Source: an uncultured Roseateles sp. (GTDB taxonomy: Bacteria; Pseudomonadota; Gammaproteobacteria; Burkholderiales; Burkholderiaceae). Taken from it: DNA of 17,190 nucleotides. Below are positions 1-6,370 of the stretch, piece after piece; the stretch's first letter is position 1, and each line of letters opens with the position of its first letter. Position numbers and translations under genes: made by a program. Under the pieces are notes generated by a model. That model searched no databases. It was given only the letters and a program-made list of their open reading frames with translations, and had not been told where the DNA came from. The DNA lies in NCBI GenBank assembly GCA_946886855.1, contig CAMPJJ010000110.1, forward strand, positions 1-17,190, read 5' to 3'.

Positions 1-173
1 GTTTTTGGGTCTGGTGGGCTGGTTTTTGTTTATAAGACACAGATTGCGGGCCCTGCGCCCGGTGCCGCAGCCGCGGCTCGCCGAGCTGCCGCCGCCGAAC
101 ACGTCGCCTTCGACGGCGACGTCGGCCGCAACACCTGGCACCGACACGGAGGCCGCATGACGACCGCCGCGGG

Positions 174-179
174 TAAACT
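174..179 (+). promoter_or_regulatory. Possible -10 box for the retron RNA
   Basis: The hexamer TAAACT stands out in very GC-rich sequence and ends 7 bases before the first base of the a1 repeat at 186. That is the distance expected between a sigma-70 -10 element and a transcription start, so the RNA would begin at or next to a1, as retron RNAs usually do. No convincing -35 hexamer is seen 16-18 bases upstream. The call is inferred from position and composition only. Confidence 0.35.
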
Positions 180-185
180 GTTCTC

Positions 186-198
186 GAGTGCAGCGCGC
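186..198 (+). repeat. Retron a1 inverted repeat arm
   Basis: The sequence GAGTGCAGCGCGC is the exact reverse complement of 402-414. All 13 positions pair, and the flanks (C185/C415 outside, A199/A401 inside) do not, so the boundaries are sharp. In retrons the a1/a2 duplex places the branching guanosine next to the first template base. Confidence 0.85.
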
Positions 199-276
199 AG
201 GCTCTTGCAACCCGGGCGGTGTTTCGCCGTCCTTGCCACCTGCCGTTCCATGCGTCACGGGCGCCGTCTTCACTGT

Positions 277-350
277 GCCGCGCAGCCTACCCGTCGCAGA
301 TTCCGATTGGGCTTCCCTGAAGCGAATCGTGCGACGGGTAGGCGCGCGGC
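277..350 (+). other. msd long imperfect hairpin
   Basis: Three stacked helices can be read directly: 277-283 with 344-350 (7 bp), bulge A284, 285-298 with 330-343 (14 bp), bulge G329, then 299-303 with 324-328 (5 bp). The apex has an unpaired segment 304-310 and a terminal 5-bp stem 311-315/319-323 with loop CCU. This makes 31 pairs in 74 bases with two single-base bulges. A long, slightly imperfect hairpin is the hallmark of an msd template, so the same stem would form in the single-stranded cDNA. Confidence 0.8.
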
Positions 351-401
351 GTCGAGTGGACAGCGCCCGTCCCTCAAGCCTTCCAGGCTCTTCGACGAGA
401 A

Positions 402-414
402 GCGCGCTGCACTC
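402..414 (+). repeat. Retron a2 inverted repeat arm
   Basis: This is the exact reverse complement of the a1 arm at 186-198 and marks the 3' end of the msd. It lies 80 bases before the RT start codon. A401, directly 5' of it, would be about the first base copied into cDNA. Confidence 0.85.
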
Positions 415-470
415 CTTCTCTTCTCCCCGCTCCCCTTCCCCGACCTTGTCCCGCTGACGCGATCCGCCTC

Positions 471-492
471 GGCGCTCCTAGCCGGAGGCGCC
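471..492 (+). promoter_or_regulatory. Hairpin covering the RT ribosome binding site
   Basis: The Shine-Dalgarno GGAGG (484-488) sits 6 bases before ATG 495. It lies inside a hairpin: 471-475 pairs with 488-492 and 476-478 with 484-486, with bulge G487 and loop 479-483. All five Shine-Dalgarno bases are in the stem or its bulge, so translation of the RT may be restrained unless the hairpin opens. The pairing is seen; the regulatory role is inferred. Confidence 0.5.
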
Positions 493-494
493 GC

Positions 495-2468
495 ATGAGC
501 GACCGTGTCCTGACCCGCGCCGAGATCATCGAGCGCCTCCGTGCGTCGTCCAAGGACGCCGTCGTGCTCGAAGAGATGCAGCGCCTGGGCTTCTGGCCCG
601 CCGGCGACGGGAAACCCGGCATCGAAGCCGCGCTGATCGAGCGCGAAGTCGAGCTGATGCGGGCGCTCGACGAAGTGCAGGCGACGCTGCGCACCCACAG
701 CGATCCCGAAGCCGCGATGAAGGCGATGCGCGAGCAGCGCATGGCGGAGTCGCGCGCACGCCGCGAGGCGACCGCGCAAGCCCGCGAGCAGCGCCGCCAT
801 GAGCGCGCGCTGCGCTGGCACGCGGCGCGCAAGACGGACGCCGGCTACCTCGGCGCCGGCGTGTCCGGAGGCCTGCAAGCGCCAGCGGCCGGTGCGACCG
901 CCGTGTCCCCTGCGACCGGCGGCGTCCACGGGTCCGCGCGTCCACTGCTCGACGGCCTGCCCGCGCTCGCGACGCCGCTGGACCTCGCCGGCGCGATGGG
1001 CCTGACGCTGCCCGAGCTCAAGTTCCTGTGCTTCCACCGCGAGGTGGCCCGCACCACACATTACCGTCGCTTCCTCCTGCCGAAGAAGACCGGCGGCCAA
1101 CGCACCATCTCCGCGCCGATGCCGCGCCTCAAGCGCGCGCAGTACTGGGTGCTGGACCAGCTGCTCGCGAAGGTGCCCTGCCACGCGGCGGCGCACGGCT
1201 TCCTGCCGGGGCGGGGCATCGTCTCCAACGCTGCGCCGCACACCGGCCGCGCGGTGGTGATCAACCTCGACATCCAGGACTTCTTTCCGACCGTCACCTT
1301 CCCGCGCATCAAGGGCGTGTTCCGCGGCCTGGGCTACGACGAGCGGGTCGCGACGATGCTCGCGCTGCTCTGCAGCGAGAACCCCTGCGACGAGCTGGAG
1401 GTCGACGGCGAACGTTTCTTCGTCGGCGGCAAAGGCCGCGATCGCGTGCTGCCGCAGGGCGCGCCGACCAGCCCGATGTTGACCAACGTGCTGTGCCGCA
1501 AGATGGACCGGCGGCTGCAGGGACTGGCGGACAAGCTGGGCTTCACCTACACGCGGTATGCGGACGACCTGACCTTCTCCGCTTCCGGCGAGGGGGCGGC
1601 CAAGGTCGGCGCGCTGCTGCGGCAGGCGCGTCATGTGCTGCTGGACGAAGGCTTCACGCCGCATCCGGACAAGCAGCGCGTGATGCGCGCGGGTTCGCGC
1701 CAGGAGGTCACGGGCGTCGTCGTCAACGAGAAGCCGTCGGTGTCCCGCGAGGAACGCCGCAAGCTGCGCGCGGCGCTGCACCAGGCGACGCGCGACGGCC
1801 TCGAGACGGCGACCTGGCACGGCCATCCGGCGACGCGCGAGGTGCTGGTCGGCTACGGACGTTTCGTCGCGATGGTCGACCGGCAGCAAGGCGCGCCGCT
1901 GCTGAAGCAGGCGCTGGCGCTGCCGGGCGGCTCGGCGAAGAAGCGCTCGGCCTTCGGTGCGCTTTTCCGCAAGAAGGCGGCGGCGGGCGAAGCGCCGACG
2001 CTCGCACGCGGCGCCTGGTGGCAGCCGGCGGACCGGCCCGAGCGGGTGCTGCAGCAGACCGCCGGCCAGATGAAGGCGGCGCGTCAGGAGCGGATCAACG
2101 CGGCCCGCGCCGAGCGACGCGGCGATACGACGCCTCCACCCTCGGGGCCGTCCCCCCGTGATCAACGGCGTCAGCAGCAGGCCACGCGCGAGGCCGAGTC
2201 CGCCGCGCGCCAGGCCGCGGCCACCTCCTACGGCTCCGGCCCGGCGCCGGGCCTCCCGACCCCGTTCAACTGGGGCCTGTACGCACGCCAGTTCGGCGTC
2301 ATGGCGCTGGCCGCGACCCTGATCGCCTCATGGCTGGTGTTCTTCGGCGGCCTCGCCCACCTGGCCCTGCGCATCAAGACGCGCAGCACCGGCTGGGGCG
2401 AGTTCTGGATCGGCCTGATCCTGCTGATCGCCGTGGCGGTGAGGTTCTTCCCTCACAGCACCGCGTAG
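495..2468 (+). CDS. Retron reverse transcriptase with N-terminal extension and C-terminal two-helix membrane tail
   Basis: The protein has 657 residues; ATG 495 has GGAGG 6 bases upstream. Residues 1-165 are a charged extension (about 42-112 probably helical or coiled coil, then a Gly/Ala-rich linker). The RT core spans roughly 168-460: fingers with KKTGGQRTISAP (197-208), retron-specific NAAPH (245-249), motif A with D259 in NLDIQDFFPT, QGAPTSP (321-327), catalytic YADD (355-358) and the thumb motif VTG (405-407). NAxxH and VTG separate retron RTs from group II intron and DGR enzymes. Residues 461-595 are a basic Gln/Arg/Pro-rich linker. Two hydrophobic segments follow at about 600-624 and 637-651. 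Typical retron RTs are about 300-400 residues, so both ends are additions. Myxobacterial RTs such as Mx162 also carry an N-terminal extension, and Retron-Ec48 uses a separate two-helix membrane effector. Inferred role: the RT makes msDNA and carries its own membrane effector for anti-phage abortive defence. No accessory gene is visible downstream; one could lie left of the window. Confidence 0.92.
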   Translation: MSDRVLTRAEIIERLRASSKDAVVLEEMQRLGFWPAGDGKPGIEAALIEREVELMRALDEVQATLRTHSDPEAAMKAMREQRMAESRARREATAQAREQRRHERALRWHAARKTDAGYLGAGVSGGLQAPAAGATAVSPATGGVHGSARPLLDGLPALATPLDLAGAMGLTLPELKFLCFHREVARTTHYRRFLLPKKTGGQRTISAPMPRLKRAQYWVLDQLLAKVPCHAAAHGFLPGRGIVSNAAPHTGRAVVINLDIQDFFPTVTFPRIKGVFRGLGYDERVATMLALLCSENPCDELEVDGERFFVGGKGRDRVLPQGAPTSPMLTNVLCRKMDRRLQGLADKLGFTYTRYADDLTFSASGEGAAKVGALLRQARHVLLDEGFTPHPDKQRVMRAGSRQEVTGVVVNEKPSVSREERRKLRAALHQATRDGLETATWHGHPATREVLVGYGRFVAMVDRQQGAPLLKQALALPGGSAKKRSAFGALFRKKAAAGEAPTLARGAWWQPADRPERVLQQTAGQMKAARQERINAARAERRGDTTPPPSGPSPRDQRRQQQATREAESAARQAAATSYGSGPAPGLPTPFNWGLYARQFGVMALAATLIASWLVFFGGLAHLALRIKTRSTGWGEFWIGLILLIAVAVRFFPHSTA

Positions 2469-3118
2469 CGGCCGGGCTTGTGGTTGACGGCGATGAAGAG
2501 ATTCATCACCACGGCCGCGAGCACCGAGTACGCCACCCGCTCCACGTCGACGACGGTGAGCGCGAGCAGCACGATCGCGCAGTCCATCGCCATCTGCACC
2601 TTGCCGGCGCGCCAGCCCTTGGCCTTCTGCAGGTAGAGCGACACGATGGTCGCGCCGCCAAGGCTGGCGCGGTGCCGCGCCAGGAAGAGGCAGCCCGAGC
2701 CCAGCAGCGCCCCGCCCAGGATCGCCGCGTAGGCCGGATGGATGCGGTCGATGGCGAAGAGCTTGGGCGAGAACTCGGTCAGCACCGACAACAGCGCGAT
2801 CGAGAGGAAGGTCTTGATCGTGAACTCGCGGCCCATGCGGGTCCAGGCGAACCAGTAGAACGGCAGGTTGATCAGGAAGAACAGCTTGCGCAGGCTGACG
2901 CCGGTGGCGTAGTGCAGCACGAAGGCCGCGCCGGCCGTGCCGCCGGTCAGCAGCCCGACCTGCGCGAACAGGATCAGCGCCAGCGAAACGAACAGCGTCC
3001 CGGTGAAGATGGCCTGCGCGTCCTCGAAGGCCGTGTGGGAGCGGATCGCCAGATCGGCGAGCGGCTCCGCGACGATCGTGGAAGCGGGCGGTGCGGGGTC
3101 GTCAGGTGTGGCGCTCAT
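2453..3118 (-). CDS. YitT-family multi-pass membrane protein
   Basis: From ATG 3118 the product is 221 residues; a GTG at 3127 in frame would add three residues, and neither start has a strong ribosome binding site. After a Pro-rich cytoplasmic N-terminus there are five or six hydrophobic segments (about 40-60, 62-75, 78-93, 103-118, 128-147, 176-210). The pattern GLLTGGTAGAAFVLHY (55-70) followed by NLPFYWFAW (84-92) and a later GG motif matches the YitT/DUF161 family of integral membrane proteins of unknown transport function. It lacks the C-terminal DUF2179 domain of longer homologues such as Bacillus YitT. The 3' end overlaps the retron RT gene tail to tail by 16 bases, so their transcripts converge. 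No functional link to the retron is evident. Confidence 0.8.
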   Translation of the reverse strand: MSATPDDPAPPASTIVAEPLADLAIRSHTAFEDAQAIFTGTLFVSLALILFAQVGLLTGGTAGAAFVLHYATGVSLRKLFFLINLPFYWFAWTRMGREFTIKTFLSIALLSVLTEFSPKLFAIDRIHPAYAAILGGALLGSGCLFLARHRASLGGATIVSLYLQKAKGWRAGKVQMAMDCAIVLLALTVVDVERVAYSVLAAVVMNLFIAVNHKPGRYAVL

Positions 3119-3252
3119 CCGGGGCACGAAGCAGAAAACGTGCCCAGGAGTGTCGCAGCACGGACGCTCGGCGTCAGCGCGAATCCTTGTGCGTGGCCTG
3201 ATCGACAGTCGCTGCGGCGGCGGCGCCTTCGCGCGGCTGAACGTTCCGACGT

Positions 3253-4281
3253 TCAGCGGCCCTGCGACTTCAACCGCGCGTCCAGCCGCGAGAACACGCG
3301 CCGCGCGTTGCCTTCATAGACCAGGTGGCGTTCCTCGTCGTTGAGGTGGGGCGTGGCGGCGATGTAGCGCTTGGTGTCGTCGAAGTAATGCCCGGTCTCG
3401 GGATCGATGCCCCGGACCGCGCCGATCATCTCGGACGCGAACAGCACGTTCTTCACCGGGATCACCTGGGTCAGCAGGTCGATGCCCGGCTGGTGATAGA
3501 CGCAGGTGTCGAAGAAGATGTTGTTGAGCAGATGCTCGTCGAGCAGCGGCTTCTTGAGTTCCTGCGCCAACCCGCGGAAACGGCCCCAGTGGTAGGGCAC
3601 CGCGCCGCCGCCGTGCGGGATCAGGAACTTCAGCGTCGGGAAGTCCTTGAACAGGTCGCCGGTCAGGCACTGCATGAAGGCGGTCGTGTCGGCGTTCAGG
3701 TAGTGCGCGCCGGTGGTGTGGAAGCAGGCGTTGCAGCTGGTGCTGACGTGGATCATCGCGGGGATGTCCAGCTCGACCATCTTCTCGTAGAGCGGGTACC
3801 AGTGGCGGTCGGTCAGCGGCGGGCTGGTCCAATGGCCGCCGGACGGATCGGGGTTGAGGTTGATGCCGACGAAGCCGTAGTCCTTGACGCACTTCTCCAG
3901 CTCCGGGATGCAGCTTGCCGGATCGACGCCGGGGCTCTGCGGGAGCATCGCCGCGCCGACGAAGTGTTCGGGGAACAGCGCCGCCACGCGGGCGCAGAGC
4001 TCGTTGCAGATCGCGGCCCAGGTCGCCGAGGTCTGGAAGTCGCCGATGTGATGCGCCATGAAGCTGGCGCGCGGGCTGAAGATGGTGAGGTCGGAGCCGC
4101 GCTCCTTCATCTTCTTCAACTGGTTGGTCTCGATCGACTCGCGCAGTTCGTCGTCAGAGATCTTCAGGTCGCTGGCCTTGGGCGCCTGCGACGGGTCCTT
4201 CAGACCGGCGATCTGCAGGTCGCGCCAGGCGCCGAGCGCAGCGGGCGCGGTGGTGTAGTGACCGTGGACGTCGATGATCAT
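3253..4281 (-). CDS. ligJ: 4-oxalomesaconate hydratase (LigJ)
   Basis: The 342-residue protein matches LigJ in length and motifs. LigJ adds water to 4-oxalomesaconate to give 4-carboxy-4-hydroxy-2-oxoadipate in the protocatechuate 4,5-cleavage (lignin aromatic) pathway, in the cytoplasm. It is an amidohydrolase-fold enzyme with one zinc ion. The family's metal ligands are present: His6 and His8 in DVHGH, His178 in MIHVSTS and Glu284 in ASEMIGA. Further conserved stretches are SPRASFMAHHIGDF (69-82), NLNPDPSGGHW (141-151) and IPHGGGAVPYHWGR (221-234). A weak AGAGAG lies upstream of ATG 4281. No other pathway gene (ligAB, ligC, ligI, ligK) or regulator is adjacent, so the gene is isolated here; the rest of the pathway would have to be elsewhere. 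Confidence 0.93.
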   Translation of the reverse strand: MIIDVHGHYTTAPAALGAWRDLQIAGLKDPSQAPKASDLKISDDELRESIETNQLKKMKERGSDLTIFSPRASFMAHHIGDFQTSATWAAICNELCARVAALFPEHFVGAAMLPQSPGVDPASCIPELEKCVKDYGFVGINLNPDPSGGHWTSPPLTDRHWYPLYEKMVELDIPAMIHVSTSCNACFHTTGAHYLNADTTAFMQCLTGDLFKDFPTLKFLIPHGGGAVPYHWGRFRGLAQELKKPLLDEHLLNNIFFDTCVYHQPGIDLLTQVIPVKNVLFASEMIGAVRGIDPETGHYFDDTKRYIAATPHLNDEERHLVYEGNARRVFSRLDARLKSQGR

Positions 4282-4947
4282 GGGGCTCTCTGGTTCGCTG
4301 GGGACGACCGTGGCATGGCGTTGCCCTGCCGGGCCGACTGCGGTGCATTGTGGAGAGCCGCGTCACGTCGTCCAAGTTATGGCCTGGACTAGCTGCTATT
4401 CAGTTCCGGCATGGCGGTAGTGCCTCACTGCCACGACCGCAGCGCTCACCCCCCGCCCTCTCCCGCGGTGCGGGAGAGGGAGCAAGAGGGTCTGAGCAGT
4501 GCCACGGCCGTCGCGCCTTCGCGGACCTCATGCGCAAGGCCGCAGGATGCCGCGTCCAAGGACAAAGGCGCTTGCTCACGCTGAACGGTTGGGACCAACC
4601 GTTGCAGCTTCCGATGCGCTACGCGATGACGTTCATCGGCGTGACTGCGGGTGGCGCCCTGCCTGCAGGCGTTTCGATCAAAGCACTGGAAGACCTCGGC
4701 TACTTCGAGATGGAGGCGCTGGAGGCGGGCATCGAGTTCCGCATGCTCTTCCAGTCGGGCATCGCGTGGACCATTCGTTGCCGGAATGACGACGTCTGCC
4801 GGCGTCGCCGCCACGGCGCCGACCGGCGCGATCGAGCCGGGATGAAAGCCAAGCGCATGCGTTAAAGTCCCGCGCCCATCGCCCGCAGTGTTTCGCTCGG
4901 CGCGGAGCGGGTTCAGGCGGGTATTCAAGGGTCGAAGGGAAGCAGTT
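4282..4947. other. Gene-poor intergenic stretch
   Basis: No convincing gene is seen between ligJ and the flavoprotein gene. Open frames exist, the longest on the plus strand ending at 4865, but they lack a good ribosome binding site, have a low-complexity Arg-rich C-terminus and match no family I recognise. The stretch contains a strong inverted repeat at 4456-4480 and a smaller hairpin at 4584-4603 (8-bp stem, loop GGAC). It must also hold the promoters of the two divergent flanking genes. Confidence 0.6.
4456..4480. repeat. GC-rich inverted repeat (11-bp stem, 3-base loop)
   Basis: CCCTCTCCCGC pairs perfectly with GCGGGAGAGGG around the loop GGT. Elements of this CTCTCCCGC/GCGGGAGAG type are widespread between genes of high-GC proteobacteria, so this is probably one copy of a dispersed palindromic repeat. 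It could also form a stem in either transcript. There is no T-tract, so a classic terminator is less likely. Confidence 0.7.
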
Positions 4948-6132
4948 GTGGACGTGCAGGACACCGATGTCGTGATCATTGGCGCGGGCGCCGCGGGGCT
5001 GATGTGCGCCGCGCTCGCCGGCAAGCGCGGCCGGCGCGTGCTGCTCGTGGACCACGCCAACAAGGCGGGCAAGAAGATCCTCATGTCCGGCGGCGGCAAC
5101 TGCAACTTCACCAACCTGTACACCGAGCCGGCCAACTTCCTGTCGGAGAACAAGCACTTCTGCAAGTCGGCGCTCGCGCGCTACACGCAGTGGGACTTCA
5201 TCGCGCTGGTCAACAAGCATCAGATCCCGCACCACGAGAAGAAGCTCGGCCAGCTGTTCTGCGACAACAAGTCCATCGACATCCTGCGCATGCTGCTCGC
5301 CGAGTGCGCCGAGGTCGGCGTGACGCCGATGCTGGACACCACCGTCAAGACCATCGCGAAGACCGAGTCGGGCTACGCGCTCACGACCTCCGCGGGACCG
5401 ATGCGCTGCCAGTCGCTGGTGATCGCCACCGGCGGGCTCTCGATCCCGACGATGGGCGCGACCGGTTTCGGCTACCAGGTCGCCAAGCAGTTCGGCCACA
5501 CGCTGCTGCCGACGCGCGCCGGGCTGGTGCCGTTCACGATCACGGACCAGCTCAAGGACCTGTGCAACGAACTCAGCGGGACCTCGGTCGACTGCCTCGT
5601 GAGCTGCAACGGCAAGAGCTTCCGCGAGAACATCCTCTTCACGCACCGCGGCCTGAGCGGGCCGGCGATCCTGCAGATCTCGTCGTACTGGCTGCCGGGT
5701 CAGGCGGTGGAGATCAACCTGCTGCCCGACCTCGACGTGCCCGGCTGGCTCGCGCAGCAGCGCAACGACCGGCCCAATGCCGAGCTCAAGACGCTGCTGG
5801 CGGAGCTGTTCACCAAGAAGATGGCGACGCTGATCGGCGAACAGTGGTTCGTGTCCAAGCCCATCAAGCAGTACACGCATGCGGAGCTGGAGCAGATCGC
5901 CGAGCGCCTGTCCGCCTGGCAGGTCGTCCCCGCCGGCACCGAGGGCTACCGCACGGCGGAGGTCACGCTGGGCGGCGTCGACACCAAAGAGGTGTCGTCC
6001 AAGACCATGGAATCGCTGAAGTCACCAGGGCTGTACTTCATCGGCGAGGTGCTGGATGTCACCGGTCACCTGGGAGGCTTCAACTTCCAGTGGGCGTGGG
6101 CGTCGGCGAATGCGGCGGCTCAGTTCGTGTGA
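4948..6132 (+). CDS. NAD(P)/FAD-dependent oxidoreductase, BaiN/HI0933 family
   Basis: The 394-residue product is counted from GTG 4948, which has GAAGGGA about 7 bases upstream and places the dinucleotide-binding motif at the usual N-terminal position. An ATG at 4888 would add 20 basic residues with no motif, and a GTG at 4954 is also possible. Seen: VVIIGAGAAGLMCAALA (8-24) is an FAD-binding Rossmann fold; SGGGNCNFTN (47-56) and the C-terminal EVLDVTGHLGGFNFQWAWAS are signatures of HI0933-like flavoproteins (E. coli YhiN, clostridial BaiN). The middle carries THRGLSGPAILQ, also typical of the family. The substrate in proteobacteria is not established, so only a soluble flavin oxidoreductase can be claimed. 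Confidence 0.88.
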   Translation: MDVQDTDVVIIGAGAAGLMCAALAGKRGRRVLLVDHANKAGKKILMSGGGNCNFTNLYTEPANFLSENKHFCKSALARYTQWDFIALVNKHQIPHHEKKLGQLFCDNKSIDILRMLLAECAEVGVTPMLDTTVKTIAKTESGYALTTSAGPMRCQSLVIATGGLSIPTMGATGFGYQVAKQFGHTLLPTRAGLVPFTITDQLKDLCNELSGTSVDCLVSCNGKSFRENILFTHRGLSGPAILQISSYWLPGQAVEINLLPDLDVPGWLAQQRNDRPNAELKTLLAELFTKKMATLIGEQWFVSKPIKQYTHAELEQIAERLSAWQVVPAGTEGYRTAEVTLGGVDTKEVSSKTMESLKSPGLYFIGEVLDVTGHLGGFNFQWAWASANAAAQFV

Positions 6133-6158
6133 ACGGCTGATTCGTCGCCGGCAGCCAC

Positions 6159-6171
6159 AAGACAGACGGCC
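6159..6171. repeat. 13-bp direct repeat, left copy
   Basis: AAGACAGACGGCC here recurs exactly at 7036-7048 in the same orientation. The two copies bracket a lower-GC segment carrying one orphan gene. They may mark a past insertion or be two copies of a common terminator-associated sequence. Confidence 0.5.
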
Positions 6172-6273
6172 GCCGAAGGGCAAGGCCCTGTCAGTTGCGC
6201 GCCCACTTTCTTCAGTCACCAGCGGCGATCGATTCACACATTGAAGGTCGCGAACTCACAACGAACTTAGCAC

Positions 6274-6294
6274 GTTCTGCTTGACCTGCAGAAC
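6274..6294. other. 7-bp hairpin upstream of the orphan gene
   Basis: GTTCTGC (6274-6280) pairs perfectly with GCAGAAC (6288-6294) around a 7-base loop. No T-run follows, so it does not look like an intrinsic terminator. It lies about 77 bases before the next start codon and could be an operator or a 5' leader hairpin. The role is unknown. Confidence 0.4.
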
Positions 6295-6370
6295 CCTTGA
6301 TCACGCGCAACATCGCAGGAGTGCTTCATCGGAAACATGACCGGCCCGTCATCACAAGGGCCGCGAAGTC

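Larger units (their letters stand above)
186..414 (+). ncRNA. Retron msr-msd non-coding RNA
   Basis: Seen: a perfect 13-bp inverted repeat (186-198 and 402-414) encloses 203 bases and lies just upstream of a retron-type RT gene, the standard a1-msr-msd-a2 order. After a1 comes A199-G200; by comparison with Ec86, where the branching guanosine directly follows a1, G200 is the best priming candidate. The msr-like part (about 199-276) has a stem-loop 215-218/225-228 with loop GUGUUU and a small one at 257-267. The msd-like part has a long hairpin at 277-350 and a branched structure at 351-396 (closing stem 351-355/392-396 around stems 358-361/369-372 and 377-381/385-389). Inferred: reverse transcription starts near 401 and runs leftward, giving msDNA of roughly 125-135 nt; the stop point cannot be read from sequence. 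In this family msDNA stays joined to the RNA by a 2'-5' bond and is bound by the RT. Confidence 0.85.

Noticed and set aside
270..2165. A 631-residue minus-strand open frame antisense to the retron RT
   Set aside because: It is Arg/Ala/Gln-rich with no motifs, and lies opposite an RT with complete catalytic motifs. Such long antisense frames are expected in high-GC genes.
495..2468. RT belonging to a group II intron or a diversity-generating retroelement
   Set aside because: No maturase or HNH domain, no intron domain V-like RNA and no template/variable repeat pair were seen. NAxxH and VTG motifs and the a1/a2-bounded RNA point to a retron.
4350..4865. Possible 171-residue plus-strand gene between ligJ and the flavoprotein gene
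   Set aside because: The start lacks a ribosome binding site, the frame crosses the 4456-4480 inverted repeat, the C-terminus is a low-complexity Arg-rich run and no family is recognised. A shorter product from 4530 cannot be fully excluded.
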